Source: Flavobacterium acetivorans (lineage in GTDB: Bacteria; Bacteroidota; Bacteroidia; Flavobacteriales; Flavobacteriaceae). Taken from it: 64,000 nt of DNA. How positions within the stretch are numbered: the first letter of the stretch is position 1; every line of letters starts with the position of its first letter. The stretch spans positions 1,860,001 through 1,924,000 of the forward strand of contig NZ_CP087132.1 of assembly GCF_020911885.1 (NCBI RefSeq), written 5' to 3'. Shown here piece by piece: positions 15,766 through 24,588 of this stretch. The notes beneath the pieces are model-generated. The model saw only the letters and a program-made list of their open reading frames with translations, searched no databases and was not told where the DNA came from. Position numbers and translations under genes: made by a program.

Positions 15766-17208
15766 ATGAAAAAAATATTAGTTGCCAATAGGGGAGAAAT
15801 TGCCATTAGAGTAATGAAAACGGCCCGGAAAATGGGTATAAAAACGGTTGCTGTTTATTCTACAATAGATAGAAATGCGCCCCATGTGAAATTTGCCGAT
15901 GAAGCCGTATGGATTGGAGAGTCTCCATCAAATCAGTCGTATTTATTGGGAGATAAAATTATAGAAGTGGGTAAGTCCTTAGCTGTAGACGCCATTCATC
16001 CAGGATATGGTTTCTTGAGTGAAAACGCTGAATTTGCTGAAAAAGCAGAACAAAATAATATCATCTTCATTGGTCCAAAATCGAAAGCCATTCATATAAT
16101 GGGAAGTAAGTTAGCTGCCAAAGAAGCCGTGAAAGCCTATAATATCCCTATGGTTCCAGGCGTGGATGAAGCTATTACGGATATCGAAAAAGCAAAAGTA
16201 GTGGCTAGTGAAATAGGCTTTCCTATTTTGATCAAAGCTTCAGCCGGTGGCGGTGGAAAAGGGATGCGTGTGGTAGAGAACGCTGGAGAATTTGAATCCC
16301 AAATGAATCGTGCAATCAGTGAGGCTTTAAATGCTTTTGGTGACGGTTCTGTTTTTATCGAAAAATACGTTGCTTCACCGCGACATATCGAAATCCAAAT
16401 CATGGCCGATAGTCATGGAAATATTTTGTATTTATTCGAAAGAGAATGTAGTATTCAACGCCGCCATCAAAAAGTGGTCGAAGAAGCGCCTTCTGCGGTG
16501 TTAACTCCGGAATTGCGAAAAAAAATGGGAGAAGCCGCCGTTTTGGTAGCTAAATCTTGTGATTATTTGGGAGCGGGAACGGTGGAATTTTTATTGGATG
16601 AAAACAATAATTTTTACTTTCTTGAAATGAATACCCGTTTGCAGGTAGAACATCCGGTAACCGAATTAATTACGGGTACTGATTTGGTTGAAATGCAAAT
16701 TAAAGTTGCTCGCGGTGAAGCTTTAACCATCAAACAGGAAGATTTAAAAATAAAAGGACATGCTTTAGAATTGCGGGTTTATGCCGAAGATCCAATAAAT
16801 GATTTTTTGCCAAGTGTAGGTCATTTGGATATATACCAATTACCGGTGGGTGAAGGAATACGTGTGGATAACGGATTTGAACAAGGCATGGACATTCCGA
16901 TTTATTATGATCCAATGTTAGCCAAGTTGATTACCTATGGTGAAACCAGAGCGGAAGCCATTCAAATTATGTTGAAAGCCATAGAGGGGTATCGGGTAGA
17001 AGGCGTACAAACAACCTTGCCTTTTGGAAAATTTGTGTGCGAGCATGAAGCTTTTCGTTCCGGGAATTTTGACACGCATTTTGTGAAAAAATATTATAGT
17101 GCGGATTTGTTGAAAAACCAATTGGAAAAGGAAGCCGAAATTGCTGCTATGATAGCTTTGAAGCAATATTTTGAAGATCAAAAAATCGTACGATTACCAA
17201 ATCAATAA
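15766..17208 (+). CDS. Biotin carboxylase subunit of acyl-CoA carboxylase
   Basis: 480 residues with all parts of biotin carboxylase: N-terminal KILVANRGEIAIRVM, ATP-grasp with the glycine-rich loop KASAGGGGKGMRVV, the ERECSIQRRHQKVVEE motif, EMNTRLQVEHPVTE and RVYAEDP. It carboxylates biotin on the carrier protein using ATP and bicarbonate. The length exceeds the usual 450 residues of AccC by a short C-terminal tail, as in the propionyl-CoA carboxylase alpha group. It is followed three bases later by the carboxyltransferase gene, so co-translation is likely. Confidence 0.95.
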   Translation: MKKILVANRGEIAIRVMKTARKMGIKTVAVYSTIDRNAPHVKFADEAVWIGESPSNQSYLLGDKIIEVGKSLAVDAIHPGYGFLSENAEFAEKAEQNNIIFIGPKSKAIHIMGSKLAAKEAVKAYNIPMVPGVDEAITDIEKAKVVASEIGFPILIKASAGGGGKGMRVVENAGEFESQMNRAISEALNAFGDGSVFIEKYVASPRHIEIQIMADSHGNILYLFERECSIQRRHQKVVEEAPSAVLTPELRKKMGEAAVLVAKSCDYLGAGTVEFLLDENNNFYFLEMNTRLQVEHPVTELITGTDLVEMQIKVARGEALTIKQEDLKIKGHALELRVYAEDPINDFLPSVGHLDIYQLPVGEGIRVDNGFEQGMDIPIYYDPMLAKLITYGETRAEAIQIMLKAIEGYRVEGVQTTLPFGKFVCEHEAFRSGNFDTHFVKKYYSADLLKNQLEKEAEIAAMIALKQYFEDQKIVRLPNQ

Positions 17209-17211
17209 ATT

Positions 17212-18753
17212 ATGGAGTCTAAAATAAAAGAGTTAAATGATAAAATTGCCAAAGCTCATTTGGGTGGTGGTAAAAATAGAATCGAAAAACAACACCAAAA
17301 GAAGAAACTCACCGCAAGAGAGCGCGTGAATTATTTGATGGATGAAGGTTCTTTTGAAGAAATTGGAATGCTGGTTACACACCGTACTACTGATTTCGGA
17401 ATGGAGAAAGAAATGTATTATGGTGATGGTGTCATTACGGGATACGGAACTATTAACGGTCGATTAGTCTATGTTTTTGCGCAGGATTTTACCGTTTTTG
17501 GTGGAGCTTTGTCAGAGACTCATGCCGAAAAGATTTGCAAGGTGATGGATATGGCGGTCAAAATGGGAGCGCCCATGATAGGACTGAACGATTCTGGAGG
17601 TGCACGTATTCAGGAAGGCGTTCGATCTTTAGGCGGTTATGCCGATATTTTCTATAGAAATGTACAGGCAAGTGGTGTTATTCCTCAAATATCCGCTATT
17701 ATGGGGCCTTGTGCCGGCGGAGCGGTATATTCGCCAGCTATGACTGACTTTACAATGATGGTCGAAGACACCAGTTATATGTTTGTTACTGGCCCCAATG
17801 TAGTCAAAACGGTGACGAACGAAACTGTAACTTCGGAAGAACTAGGGGGAGCAAGTACGCATTCTACTAAATCAGGAGTGGCACATTGTACTTCGGTTAA
17901 TGATGTAGAATGTCTTGAGGATGTAAAACGATTGTTGAGTTATTTGCCACAAAGCAATAAGGAAATGGCTCAAAAGTTACCTTATGAACTCAATGATGAG
18001 GTTAGGGAGCAGCTTGCAACAATTATCCCGGATAATCCTAACAAGCCTTATGATATGCATAATGTGATTGCTGGGATTATAGATGCAGATTCTTTTTTTG
18101 AAATTCATAAAAGTTTTGCCGAAAATATAATTGTAGGTTTTGCCAGATTAGGAGGAAGAAGCATTGGTATTGTAGCAAATCAGCCTTTATATCTGGCTGG
18201 AGTTTTGGATGTGAACAGTTCGATAAAAGCAGCTCGATTTACCCGTTTTTGCGATGCTTTTAATATTCCTTTGTTAGTATTGGTAGATGTCCCAGGATTT
18301 TTGCCAGGAACCGACCAAGAGTGGAATGGCATTATCATGCATGGAGCTAAATTATTGTATGCTTTGAGTGAAGCAACTGTACCTAGAGTAACCGTGATTA
18401 CACGTAAAGCTTATGGTGGGGCTTATGATGTAATGAATTCGAAACACATTGGTGCCGATATGAATTTTGCTTGGCCAACGGCCGAAATTGCTGTTATGGG
18501 AGCCAAAGGAGCTTCGGAAATTATATTCAAGAAAGAGATCAATGAGGCTGCAGATCCAGCAGCTAAACTATTGGAAAAAGAAAAAGAATATGCCGATTTG
18601 TTTGCTAATCCGTATACCGCAGCGCAACGTGGTTTTGTAGATGAGGTAATTTTGCCACAAGATACACGCCGAAAATTGATCAAAGCCTTTAGCATGCTTG
18701 AAAATAAAGTGAGTGTGACGCCAAATCGCAAACACGGAAATATTCCTTTGTAG
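17212..18753 (+). CDS. Acyl-CoA carboxylase carboxyltransferase (beta) subunit, propionyl-CoA type
   Basis: 513 residues of the crotonase-like carboxyltransferase family. Visible are [19 protein letters not shown] near the start, [25 protein letters not shown] and [15 protein letters not shown], and a C-terminal KHGNIPL tail typical of PccB-like proteins. It transfers carboxyl from biotin to an acyl-CoA, most likely propionyl-CoA to methylmalonyl-CoA. Specificity for acetyl- or 3-methylcrotonyl-CoA is less likely but not excluded from sequence alone. It is the last gene of the operon, before a clear terminator. Confidence 0.93.
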   Translation: MESKIKELNDKIAKAHLGGGKNRIEKQHQKKKLTARERVNYLMDEGSFEEIGMLVTHRTTDFGMEKEMYYGDGVITGYGTINGRLVYVFAQDFTVFGGALSETHAEKICKVMDMAVKMGAPMIGLNDSGGARIQEGVRSLGGYADIFYRNVQASGVIPQISAIMGPCAGGAVYSPAMTDFTMMVEDTSYMFVTGPNVVKTVTNETVTSEELGGASTHSTKSGVAHCTSVNDVECLEDVKRLLSYLPQSNKEMAQKLPYELNDEVREQLATIIPDNPNKPYDMHNVIAGIIDADSFFEIHKSFAENIIVGFARLGGRSIGIVANQPLYLAGVLDVNSSIKAARFTRFCDAFNIPLLVLVDVPGFLPGTDQEWNGIIMHGAKLLYALSEATVPRVTVITRKAYGGAYDVMNSKHIGADMNFAWPTAEIAVMGAKGASEIIFKKEINEAADPAAKLLEKEKEYADLFANPYTAAQRGFVDEVILPQDTRRKLIKAFSMLENKVSVTPNRKHGNIPL

Positions 18754-18773
18754 ATTTTTAAAATTAATACTAA

Positions 18774-18803
18774 AAAAACCAGCTGATAAGGCTGGTTTTT
18801 TTT
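18774..18803 (+). terminator. Terminator of the carboxylase operon
   Basis: AAAACCAGC (18775-18783) and GCTGGTTTT (18791-18799) form a nine-pair stem with a seven-base loop, followed by T. An A run precedes it, so it may also serve the convergent amidase gene. Confidence 0.88.
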
Positions 18804-18821
18804 ATAGTTCGTAAAATTAGA

Positions 18822-19724
18822 TTATGATTTCGTGCTGATATCATAAATGGTATTTCTGGTTTTTTCATCCACTACGGCATTGATTTCATTTGGCATATAA
18901 TGGCGTTTGAAAGCGATTATCGTTGCTGAAAGATTCTTAGTGTCGTAACCTATAATTCGTAATCCTTGTTCAATATTAAAATTTTCTGGCGCAACTGGCA
19001 GTGGGTCGCTAGGCCAAAGACCGAAACCATTTTCGGCCAAGGTTTTCCAAGGAAATAAAGCACTTGGATCCTGTTTTCTCGTAGGAGCAATATCAGAGTG
19101 ACCAATGATATTTTGCGCTGGAATATTATAATCTTTTTTTAACTTACTCAATAAGGATATTAAAGTAGTGATTTGAGCTTCAGAAAAAGGTTCGACTCCA
19201 TTATTGTCTAATTCAATCCCAATAGAGGAGGAATTGATGTCGGTATTTTTTCCCCAAGAACCGTTCCCTGCATGCCAAGCGCGTAAGTAATCATTGAGCA
19301 TTTGCACTACACTGCCATCATCAGCAATGACATAGTGAGCACTTACCTGTGTTCTTGTTAAGGTAAATGTTTTTATAGTTTGCTGTATCGAATCTTGAGC
19401 AGTATGATGAATGATAACAAAATTTGGTTTTCTTAAGTTAAAATTCACCGTGCTGATCCATTCCGTATGAATACCGTTTTGCAAAGCCGTAGGTCCTGTT
19501 TTTGAAAGAGTGTCTTTAAAGGTATACAATTGTTTAGTGTACACACTGTCTATAGTTATAACAGTTTTAGTGACAATCGGTAATGGTTCCGGTTCTTTGT
19601 TTGATAATATTTCCTTAAAGGTTTTGAGTTTGGTATCATATTCTTTCTCGGTGGCTTTATGTGGATTTGTAGCGCAGGAAGTAATTAGAATAACAAGAAT
19701 CAAGTAACAAAGTTTATTTCTCAT
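18822..19724 (-). CDS. N-acetylmuramoyl-L-alanine amidase lipoprotein (Amidase_2)
   Basis: 300 residues with a lipoprotein signal (ILITSC, Cys17). The amidase_2/PGRP fold shows zinc ligands in FVIIHHTAQD and IGHSDIAPTRKQDP, and the SAHYVIADDGSVVQM and SIGIELDNNG motifs. It cleaves the amide between N-acetylmuramic acid and L-alanine, most like AmiD/AmpD in recycling or remodelling of the wall, from the outer membrane. The first 90 residues after the lipid are a linker. It shares its strand with the next gene but 30 bases separate them. Confidence 0.93.
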   Translation of the reverse strand: MRNKLCYLILVILITSCATNPHKATEKEYDTKLKTFKEILSNKEPEPLPIVTKTVITIDSVYTKQLYTFKDTLSKTGPTALQNGIHTEWISTVNFNLRKPNFVIIHHTAQDSIQQTIKTFTLTRTQVSAHYVIADDGSVVQMLNDYLRAWHAGNGSWGKNTDINSSSIGIELDNNGVEPFSEAQITTLISLLSKLKKDYNIPAQNIIGHSDIAPTRKQDPSALFPWKTLAENGFGLWPSDPLPVAPENFNIEQGLRIIGYDTKNLSATIIAFKRHYMPNEINAVVDEKTRNTIYDISTKS

Positions 19725-19754
19725 ATTTTAAGTTGCCTTTTCTTTCAAAAATAA

Positions 19755-20228
19755 TTATTTCTTCTTTTTTGATTTTTTCGGATTTTTACTGTCTTCTTTG
19801 AAAGCTTTATATTTTGCTTTTTGTTCCTCGCTTAAAAAGACATTCATTTTTCGATCCGTACTTTCAGAAAGAGCTTCAAATTCTTTCATAAGTTCCTCCT
19901 GACTGCTTTTTGATTTTAATAAAGCAGTTTGTGTTTTTATGCTTTCTGTTAAAACATTCGAAACAGCTATTTCCTGTAAGGCGTCAAGGTTCAATTCCGG
20001 TTTTAGCTGTTCCATTATTTTACTGACAGTTACTTCGACCGGGATTTCTTTAGGTGCAGATTGCTCTCTGGTTTGGTTCATTTGATTCATACCCATTCCT
20101 CCATTTCTGCCGTAACCGTTATTGCCATAGCCGTTACCATATCCATTACCATAGCCGTATTGTGCCGTAACCGTAGTTGCGGATAACAGTAGTAATGCTA
20201 AAACGAACAATGTTTGTGTTGTTTTCAT
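19755..20228 (-). CDS. Secreted Spy/CpxP-like periplasmic protein with Tyr-Gly-Asn repeats
   Basis: 157 residues: signal peptide ending TVTAQ, then a low-complexity YGYGNGYGNGYGNN tract, then a helical part with paired amphipathic helices (ELNLDALQEIAVSNVLTES; FLSEEQKAKYKAFKED) and a Lys-rich tail KKSKKKK. The helical part has the look of LTxxQ/Spy-type chaperone-like proteins (NLDALQEIAV, LSEEQKAKYK). Function is not established. It is probably a periplasmic or outer-membrane-attached stress protein. Confidence 0.65.
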   Translation of the reverse strand: MKTTQTLFVLALLLLSATTVTAQYGYGNGYGNGYGNNGYGRNGGMGMNQMNQTREQSAPKEIPVEVTVSKIMEQLKPELNLDALQEIAVSNVLTESIKTQTALLKSKSSQEELMKEFEALSESTDRKMNVFLSEEQKAKYKAFKEDSKNPKKSKKKK

Positions 20229-20361
20229 ATGTAGGTTTTTTTTATTTTTCTAAAGTTGACATGTAATTTGTCTAACCGTTATTGGTAATTGCAGCCAATT
20301 TAAAGTTATGTTTATTTCATGTTCAATTTTTTAAAAGTATATAAAAATAGGGATTAAAAAT

Positions 20362-21675
20362 TTAAACTGGCTCTCCGTACAAGTCAAATTCTGTTGCCTC
20401 AATAATTTTTATCATGGCAAAATCACCTGTTTTTAGATAATGTTTTGAAGCATCTATCAAAACTTCATTATCTACATCAGGACTATCAAATTCTGTTCTT
20501 CCCACAAAATGACCGCCTTCTTTTCTGTCTATAATACATTTGAAAACTTGTCCTACTTTTTCTTGGTTCAAATCCCATGAAATTTGCGATTGTAATTCCA
20601 TGATTTCATTAGCACGTTCTTGTTTTACATGATCCGGAACATCATCTTCTAATAAATAAGCATGTGTGTTTTCTTCGTGTGAATAGGCAAAACAACCCAT
20701 TCTGTCAAACTTCATTTCTTGAACAAAATCTTTCAAAATATTAAAATCTTCCTGAGTTTCTCCCGGATAACCTACTATTAAAGTAGTACGAATTGCCATT
20801 CCAGGAACAGCCGCACGGAATTCTTTTAGTAATTTGGTTGTTTTTTCTTGGGTTGTTCCGCGTCGCATTGATTTCAGGATAGAATCCGAAATGTGTTGCA
20901 ACGGAATATCAATATAATTACAAATCTTAGGTTCGCGTTTCATAATCTCCAAAACGTCCATTGGGAAACCGGTAGGGAAGGCATAGTGTAAACGAATCCA
21001 TTCAATTCCTTCTACTTTAACCAAAGCTTCTAATAATTCACTAAGATTGCGTTTTTTGTAAATGTCAAGACCGTAATAAGTTAAATCTTGTGCGATTAAA
21101 ATCAATTCTTTTACACCATCTTTGGCTAATCCTTCAGCTTCTTTAACCAGTTTTTCGATGGTTTGAGAAACGTGTTTTCCTCTCATTAACGGAATAGCGC
21201 AAAAACTGCAAGGTCTGTCACAACCTTCGGCGATTTTTAAATACGCATAATTTTTTGGAGTCGTTGTTAAACGTTCTCCAAGTAATTCGTGCTTGTAATC
21301 AGCACCCAAAGCTTTCAGTAATTGAGGTAACTCGGTGGTTCCAAAAAACTGATCTACATTTGGTATTTCTTTTTCTAAATCAGGTCTGTATCTTTCGGAT
21401 AGACATCCGGTTACAAAAACTTTGTCAACCAGTCCTTTTTCTTTTTTATCGGCATATTCTAATATCATGTTTACTGATTCAGCCTTGGCATTATCAATAA
21501 ATCCGCAGGTATTGATGACAATAATGTTTCCCTCGGTTTCGGCTGGTGCTTCATGTTCCACTTCTTTTCCGCTGGCACGAAGTTGCCCCATTAGTACTTC
21601 GCTATCGTATATGTTTTTAGAACACCCAAGAGTGATCACATTGATTTTATTCTTTTTTAAAGACTTGGTTCTCAT
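20362..21675 (-). CDS. rimO: Ribosomal protein S12 methylthiotransferase RimO
   Basis: 437 residues in the three-part MiaB/RimO layout: UPF0004 domain with cluster cysteines (ITLGCSKN, NTCGFIDNA, VTGCLSER), radical SAM domain with CDRPCSFC (CX3CX2C), and a C-terminal TRAM domain. It adds a methylthio group to the conserved aspartate of S12. The TLGCSKN motif and the 437-residue length favour RimO over MiaB. A structured RNA copy and a CCCGAT palindrome lie in its upstream gap. Confidence 0.96.
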   Translation of the reverse strand: MRTKSLKKNKINVITLGCSKNIYDSEVLMGQLRASGKEVEHEAPAETEGNIIVINTCGFIDNAKAESVNMILEYADKKEKGLVDKVFVTGCLSERYRPDLEKEIPNVDQFFGTTELPQLLKALGADYKHELLGERLTTTPKNYAYLKIAEGCDRPCSFCAIPLMRGKHVSQTIEKLVKEAEGLAKDGVKELILIAQDLTYYGLDIYKKRNLSELLEALVKVEGIEWIRLHYAFPTGFPMDVLEIMKREPKICNYIDIPLQHISDSILKSMRRGTTQEKTTKLLKEFRAAVPGMAIRTTLIVGYPGETQEDFNILKDFVQEMKFDRMGCFAYSHEENTHAYLLEDDVPDHVKQERANEIMELQSQISWDLNQEKVGQVFKCIIDRKEGGHFVGRTEFDSPDVDNEVLIDASKHYLKTGDFAMIKIIEATEFDLYGEPV

Positions 21676-21721
21676 AGATTTGTAAATTGGAGTGCAAAAT
21701 TACGCTTTTTTATTCAAACTG

Positions 21722-21739
21722 TCCCGATAACCATCGGGA
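21722..21739. repeat. Short dispersed palindrome TCCCGAT-ATCGGGA
   Basis: Arms TCCCGAT and ATCGGGA enclose AACC. A close relative, TTCCGAT-AGTT-ATCGGAA, forms the inner stem of the terminator after typA (33849-33866). The sharing suggests a dispersed palindromic unit. Confidence 0.6.
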
Positions 21740-21769
21740 TTGTTTCGGTTTCTTTTAGCTGTTTTTTCT

Positions 21770-21846
21770 GGAGCTAATCCTGCTGTTCGCTGTATCTTTA
21801 CTTGCCCAAAAGAGGCAAGTAAAGGATGCCGCTACCATCAGGGCTA
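21770..21846 (-). ncRNA. Structured intergenic RNA/repeat, Flavo-1-like, copy 2
   Basis: On the minus strand: TAGCCCTGATGGTAGCGGC, ATCC, a hairpin (TTTACTTGCC / GGCAAGTAAA), AGATACAGCGAACAGCAGG, then GGATTAGCTCC. The conserved blocks match copy 1 at 9148-9216 nearly base for base, while the central stem is different in sequence and longer (10 against 5 pairs) yet still paired. It begins directly after the terminator T run of the porin gene and ends 94 bases before rimO. Confidence 0.65.
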
Positions 21847-21876
21847 AAAAAAAACCGCTTCAATTTGATGAAACGG
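21846..21876 (-). terminator. Terminator of the porin gene
   Basis: On the minus strand CCGTTTCA and TGAAGCGG form an eight-pair stem (one G-U) with a six-base loop, followed by nine T. It ends the porin transcript and abuts the structured RNA copy. Confidence 0.85.
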
Positions 21877-21908
21877 ATTTTTGATTTTAGTCTTGTTTCT
21901 ACTTGGAT

Positions 21909-23405
21909 TTATAACTCAAAAAGTAAAGTCAAAGCGACGTTGTTGTTGATGCTATTGATTTTGGCACTATCGGTCAACCCTTGTGAGAAAAACGCTTGTT
22001 GCGAATCTCTTTTTGCGTAAGCGTAAGATAAATCTAGTTTTGTTGAACCAAAGTTATAGCCTAAACCAGCTGAATATCCATTCAAATCTCCCATTGTAGC
22101 AGTGTTTTTGTATGGACTTTGTTCGTAACGGTATCCTGCTCTAAGACTTAGTTTTTCGATTTTATATTCTGCGCCTATTCTTAATTCGCCTGTATTGTCA
22201 AGAACGTTGCTCATATAAGCGTTTGTTCCGGTGAATTCATTTTTAGGTTTGAATTGAGTGTTGCTATAATCTTTTATGGCGTAATCAACACTTATTAATC
22301 CTGATTTTCCAAAAACGTAGGCTAAACTTCCGGTAAGTTTGCTAGGTGTTTGTAATTTGTAAGGAGCATAAACATTAGTGATTTGAGGATTTACAACATC
22401 GTTGGTGTCTGGACCGTTAGTTTTGCTGCTCACGGCACTTAAATATTGAGTGAATTCATCATTAAGGTTATACCAGGTTGATGATTCGTAGGCTAATCCT
22501 AAGCGTAGTTCATTAGTCACTTTTGCAATAGCGCCCAGCTGGAATGAAAATCCAGTTCCATAAGTGTATAGTTCATTCTCAAAGCGTAACCTAGATACGG
22601 TGTATTCGTTTGTTAGAGGTGCATCATTGTCTTCGTAAAAGCTGCTGAATTGTCTGAAATCAGTAAAATGGGAATTCAGGTTAATCCCGATATAAAGTTT
22701 GTCTTTATAGGATGTAGCTGCATTAAAGGATAGTTTTCCGTTGTATCCTTGTGAAGTGATCTCGTTTTCTTGGTAATAATTGCCGCCAGCGGGAACATTT
22801 GAGTTGTATAGGGTGTTGTCATCGGTTGGACTTACAGGATTGATAACGAAAGCTTGGTATCCTAAATAAGCTTGTTGAGCTGCAAAATCAAGTCTGCTGT
22901 AACTTGTGTTTTCGAAGTCGCCAAAAGGAATACCGTTTGCATAGCTTAAAAAATAATTATCTACTGAGTTGTTCGGGTTTGTTCCTGCAGAAAAGAAAGA
23001 ATTGTTGAAATTATTTGTGTTTTCGTAATTTAAGGCTAAGGAGAATTTTTTCCAATTGCTGTTAGGGTTATTGTTTTTAAAAACAAATACACCACCAGCT
23101 TGATTTAAATCAAAGGAGTTGTCTTTTTCGCTTGTTTTGGTGCCAAAATAATTGGAATTATTTTTAGTATTTAAACTACTTATGGTAAATGCCGCTTGGT
23201 TATTTGAAAAAACAGCAGATCCTGCTGGATTGATGTTTAAAGAGGATAAGTCTCCTCCAAGGGCGCCAAAAGCACCACTCATAGCTTGAAAACGTGCTGT
23301 TCCGTTTAGGTTATTTTGAGCATAGCGTAAAGCATCCGTAATTTCTTGGGATTGGGCTGTGCTAAAAGTGAAACCTGCGAATAATAGAAATAGATATTTT
23401 TTCAT
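21909..23405 (-). CDS. OmpP1/FadL/TodX-type outer-membrane transport protein
   Basis: 498 residues: signal peptide (LLFAGFTFSTAQS), then the FadL-type N-terminus DALRYAQNNLNGTARFQAMSGAFGALGGDLSS, and a 14-strand barrel of alternating aromatic strands ending VALTLLFEL. Family members carry hydrophobic substrates such as fatty acids or aromatics across the outer membrane; Bacteroidota members mostly lack a known ligand. It follows a Tyr/Gly-rich lipoprotein gene by 50 bases and is likely co-transcribed with it. Confidence 0.88.
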   Translation of the reverse strand: MKKYLFLLFAGFTFSTAQSQEITDALRYAQNNLNGTARFQAMSGAFGALGGDLSSLNINPAGSAVFSNNQAAFTISSLNTKNNSNYFGTKTSEKDNSFDLNQAGGVFVFKNNNPNSNWKKFSLALNYENTNNFNNSFFSAGTNPNNSVDNYFLSYANGIPFGDFENTSYSRLDFAAQQAYLGYQAFVINPVSPTDDNTLYNSNVPAGGNYYQENEITSQGYNGKLSFNAATSYKDKLYIGINLNSHFTDFRQFSSFYEDNDAPLTNEYTVSRLRFENELYTYGTGFSFQLGAIAKVTNELRLGLAYESSTWYNLNDEFTQYLSAVSSKTNGPDTNDVVNPQITNVYAPYKLQTPSKLTGSLAYVFGKSGLISVDYAIKDYSNTQFKPKNEFTGTNAYMSNVLDNTGELRIGAEYKIEKLSLRAGYRYEQSPYKNTATMGDLNGYSAGLGYNFGSTKLDLSYAYAKRDSQQAFFSQGLTDSAKINSINNNVALTLLFEL

Positions 23406-23455
23406 CTTATGTTCGAATAAAGTTTTTATTGTAATCTAAAGAGCGTTGGGAGTGT

Positions 23456-24487
23456 CTACATTCCACCTCTTCTTCCGCCTCCGCCTGAGCTTCTTCCGGC
23501 TCCACCACCTGAATTGTAAGATGGCGTTGATCTGGAAGGTGTGTAGTTGTTGTTTCTGGAATTATCTGAACTTTGGGTTCTGGTTGGAGTGTAATTATCG
23601 TTTCTTGAGTTGTTCGAACTAGGGGTGTATCTTCTTGTAGGGGTATTGTTTTCGCCTCTAGATTCGTTTGTGTAATTTCTTGTTCTCGAAGGGGTTGTGT
23701 AAGAATTGTTTTGAGAAGGGTTTCTTCCCGAAAAATTAGAGTTTGTTCTCGAGGTGTTACGAAAATTAGATGTTCTGTTAGGGGCTGTGTAATTAGAGTT
23801 TCTATCAGTGCTTATTCTATTTTGCGAATAATTTCTAGAGCTATAATTTCTGTTTCCACTCACTGTATTGTTGTAAGAAGTTCCTCTTCGGCCAGAGCTG
23901 TACGAGTAATTACGGTTATTGTAGTAGTGTCCGTAGTTGTAATAATTATGACCATAGTATGGGTAATTCCATCCATAATAACTTGGGTAGCCCCATCCGT
24001 AGTAAGGATAATTCCATCCAAAATTAGAATAGCCATAATAATAAGGAGAATAGCCCCAGTTGTAATTAGAGTATCCCCATCCGTAATAAGGATATCCCAT
24101 TCCGAAGCCTAGCGATAGGTTCCAATTGTCAGGATAGATGTTAATTTGGGTTTTTGCATGGTTGTCTCCCCAGTCTGCATAATTATAATTCCCTTGTCTG
24201 CTGTTATTTGTAATACTGTCGTTATTGTTATAATTGTCGATATCAGTAAAAAAATCGTCTGATTCGCTGTCATTTTGCAAAGAGCTGAAATAATCTTTGT
24301 AATAGTTGTTATTGGAGTTGTCTTGCGGAACGCGCTCTACTGTTCTGGTTTCGGTGTATCCATAAATCCCGTCGCTGTCATAATAGGAACTATTTTGATA
24401 AGAGCCACAAGAAGTCATCAAGATGCTGAAAAACACAATTAATGGATAGAGTAAAGTTTTTTTGGTGAAAAAAATATTAGTTTTCAT
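23456..24487 (-). CDS. Tyr/Gly/Asn-rich low-complexity lipoprotein
   Basis: 343 residues with a lipobox ILMTSC (Cys27). An acidic N-terminal third is followed by a long run of Tyr-Gly-Trp repeats (YYGWGYP, YYGYSNFGW) at about 120-190, an Asn/Ser/Arg/Thr-rich stretch to about 325 and a C-terminal GGGGRRGG tail. No enzymatic motif is present. The composition is like surface-exposed, disordered or amyloid-like proteins. Its neighbour is a FadL-type porin. Function is unknown; the antisense frame at 23711-24112 is a composition shadow. Confidence 0.75.
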   Translation of the reverse strand: MKTNIFFTKKTLLYPLIVFFSILMTSCGSYQNSSYYDSDGIYGYTETRTVERVPQDNSNNNYYKDYFSSLQNDSESDDFFTDIDNYNNNDSITNNSRQGNYNYADWGDNHAKTQINIYPDNWNLSLGFGMGYPYYGWGYSNYNWGYSPYYYGYSNFGWNYPYYGWGYPSYYGWNYPYYGHNYYNYGHYYNNRNYSYSSGRRGTSYNNTVSGNRNYSSRNYSQNRISTDRNSNYTAPNRTSNFRNTSRTNSNFSGRNPSQNNSYTTPSRTRNYTNESRGENNTPTRRYTPSSNNSRNDNYTPTRTQSSDNSRNNNYTPSRSTPSYNSGGGAGRSSGGGGRRGGM

Positions 24488-24588
24488 ATCTATAAGATTT
24501 TTTATTGTTGCACATTACAAAAATAGTTAGTTTTGTGGAACTATTTAGTAAAAAATAATAGCGCAAAATTTGTGCCAAACTATTCAAT

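Noticed and set aside
23711..24112. Plus-strand frame of 133 codons inside the Tyr-rich lipoprotein gene
   Set aside because: Ile/Val/Arg/Ser-rich composition is the antisense mirror of the Tyr/Asn/Gly repeats, so it is a shadow.
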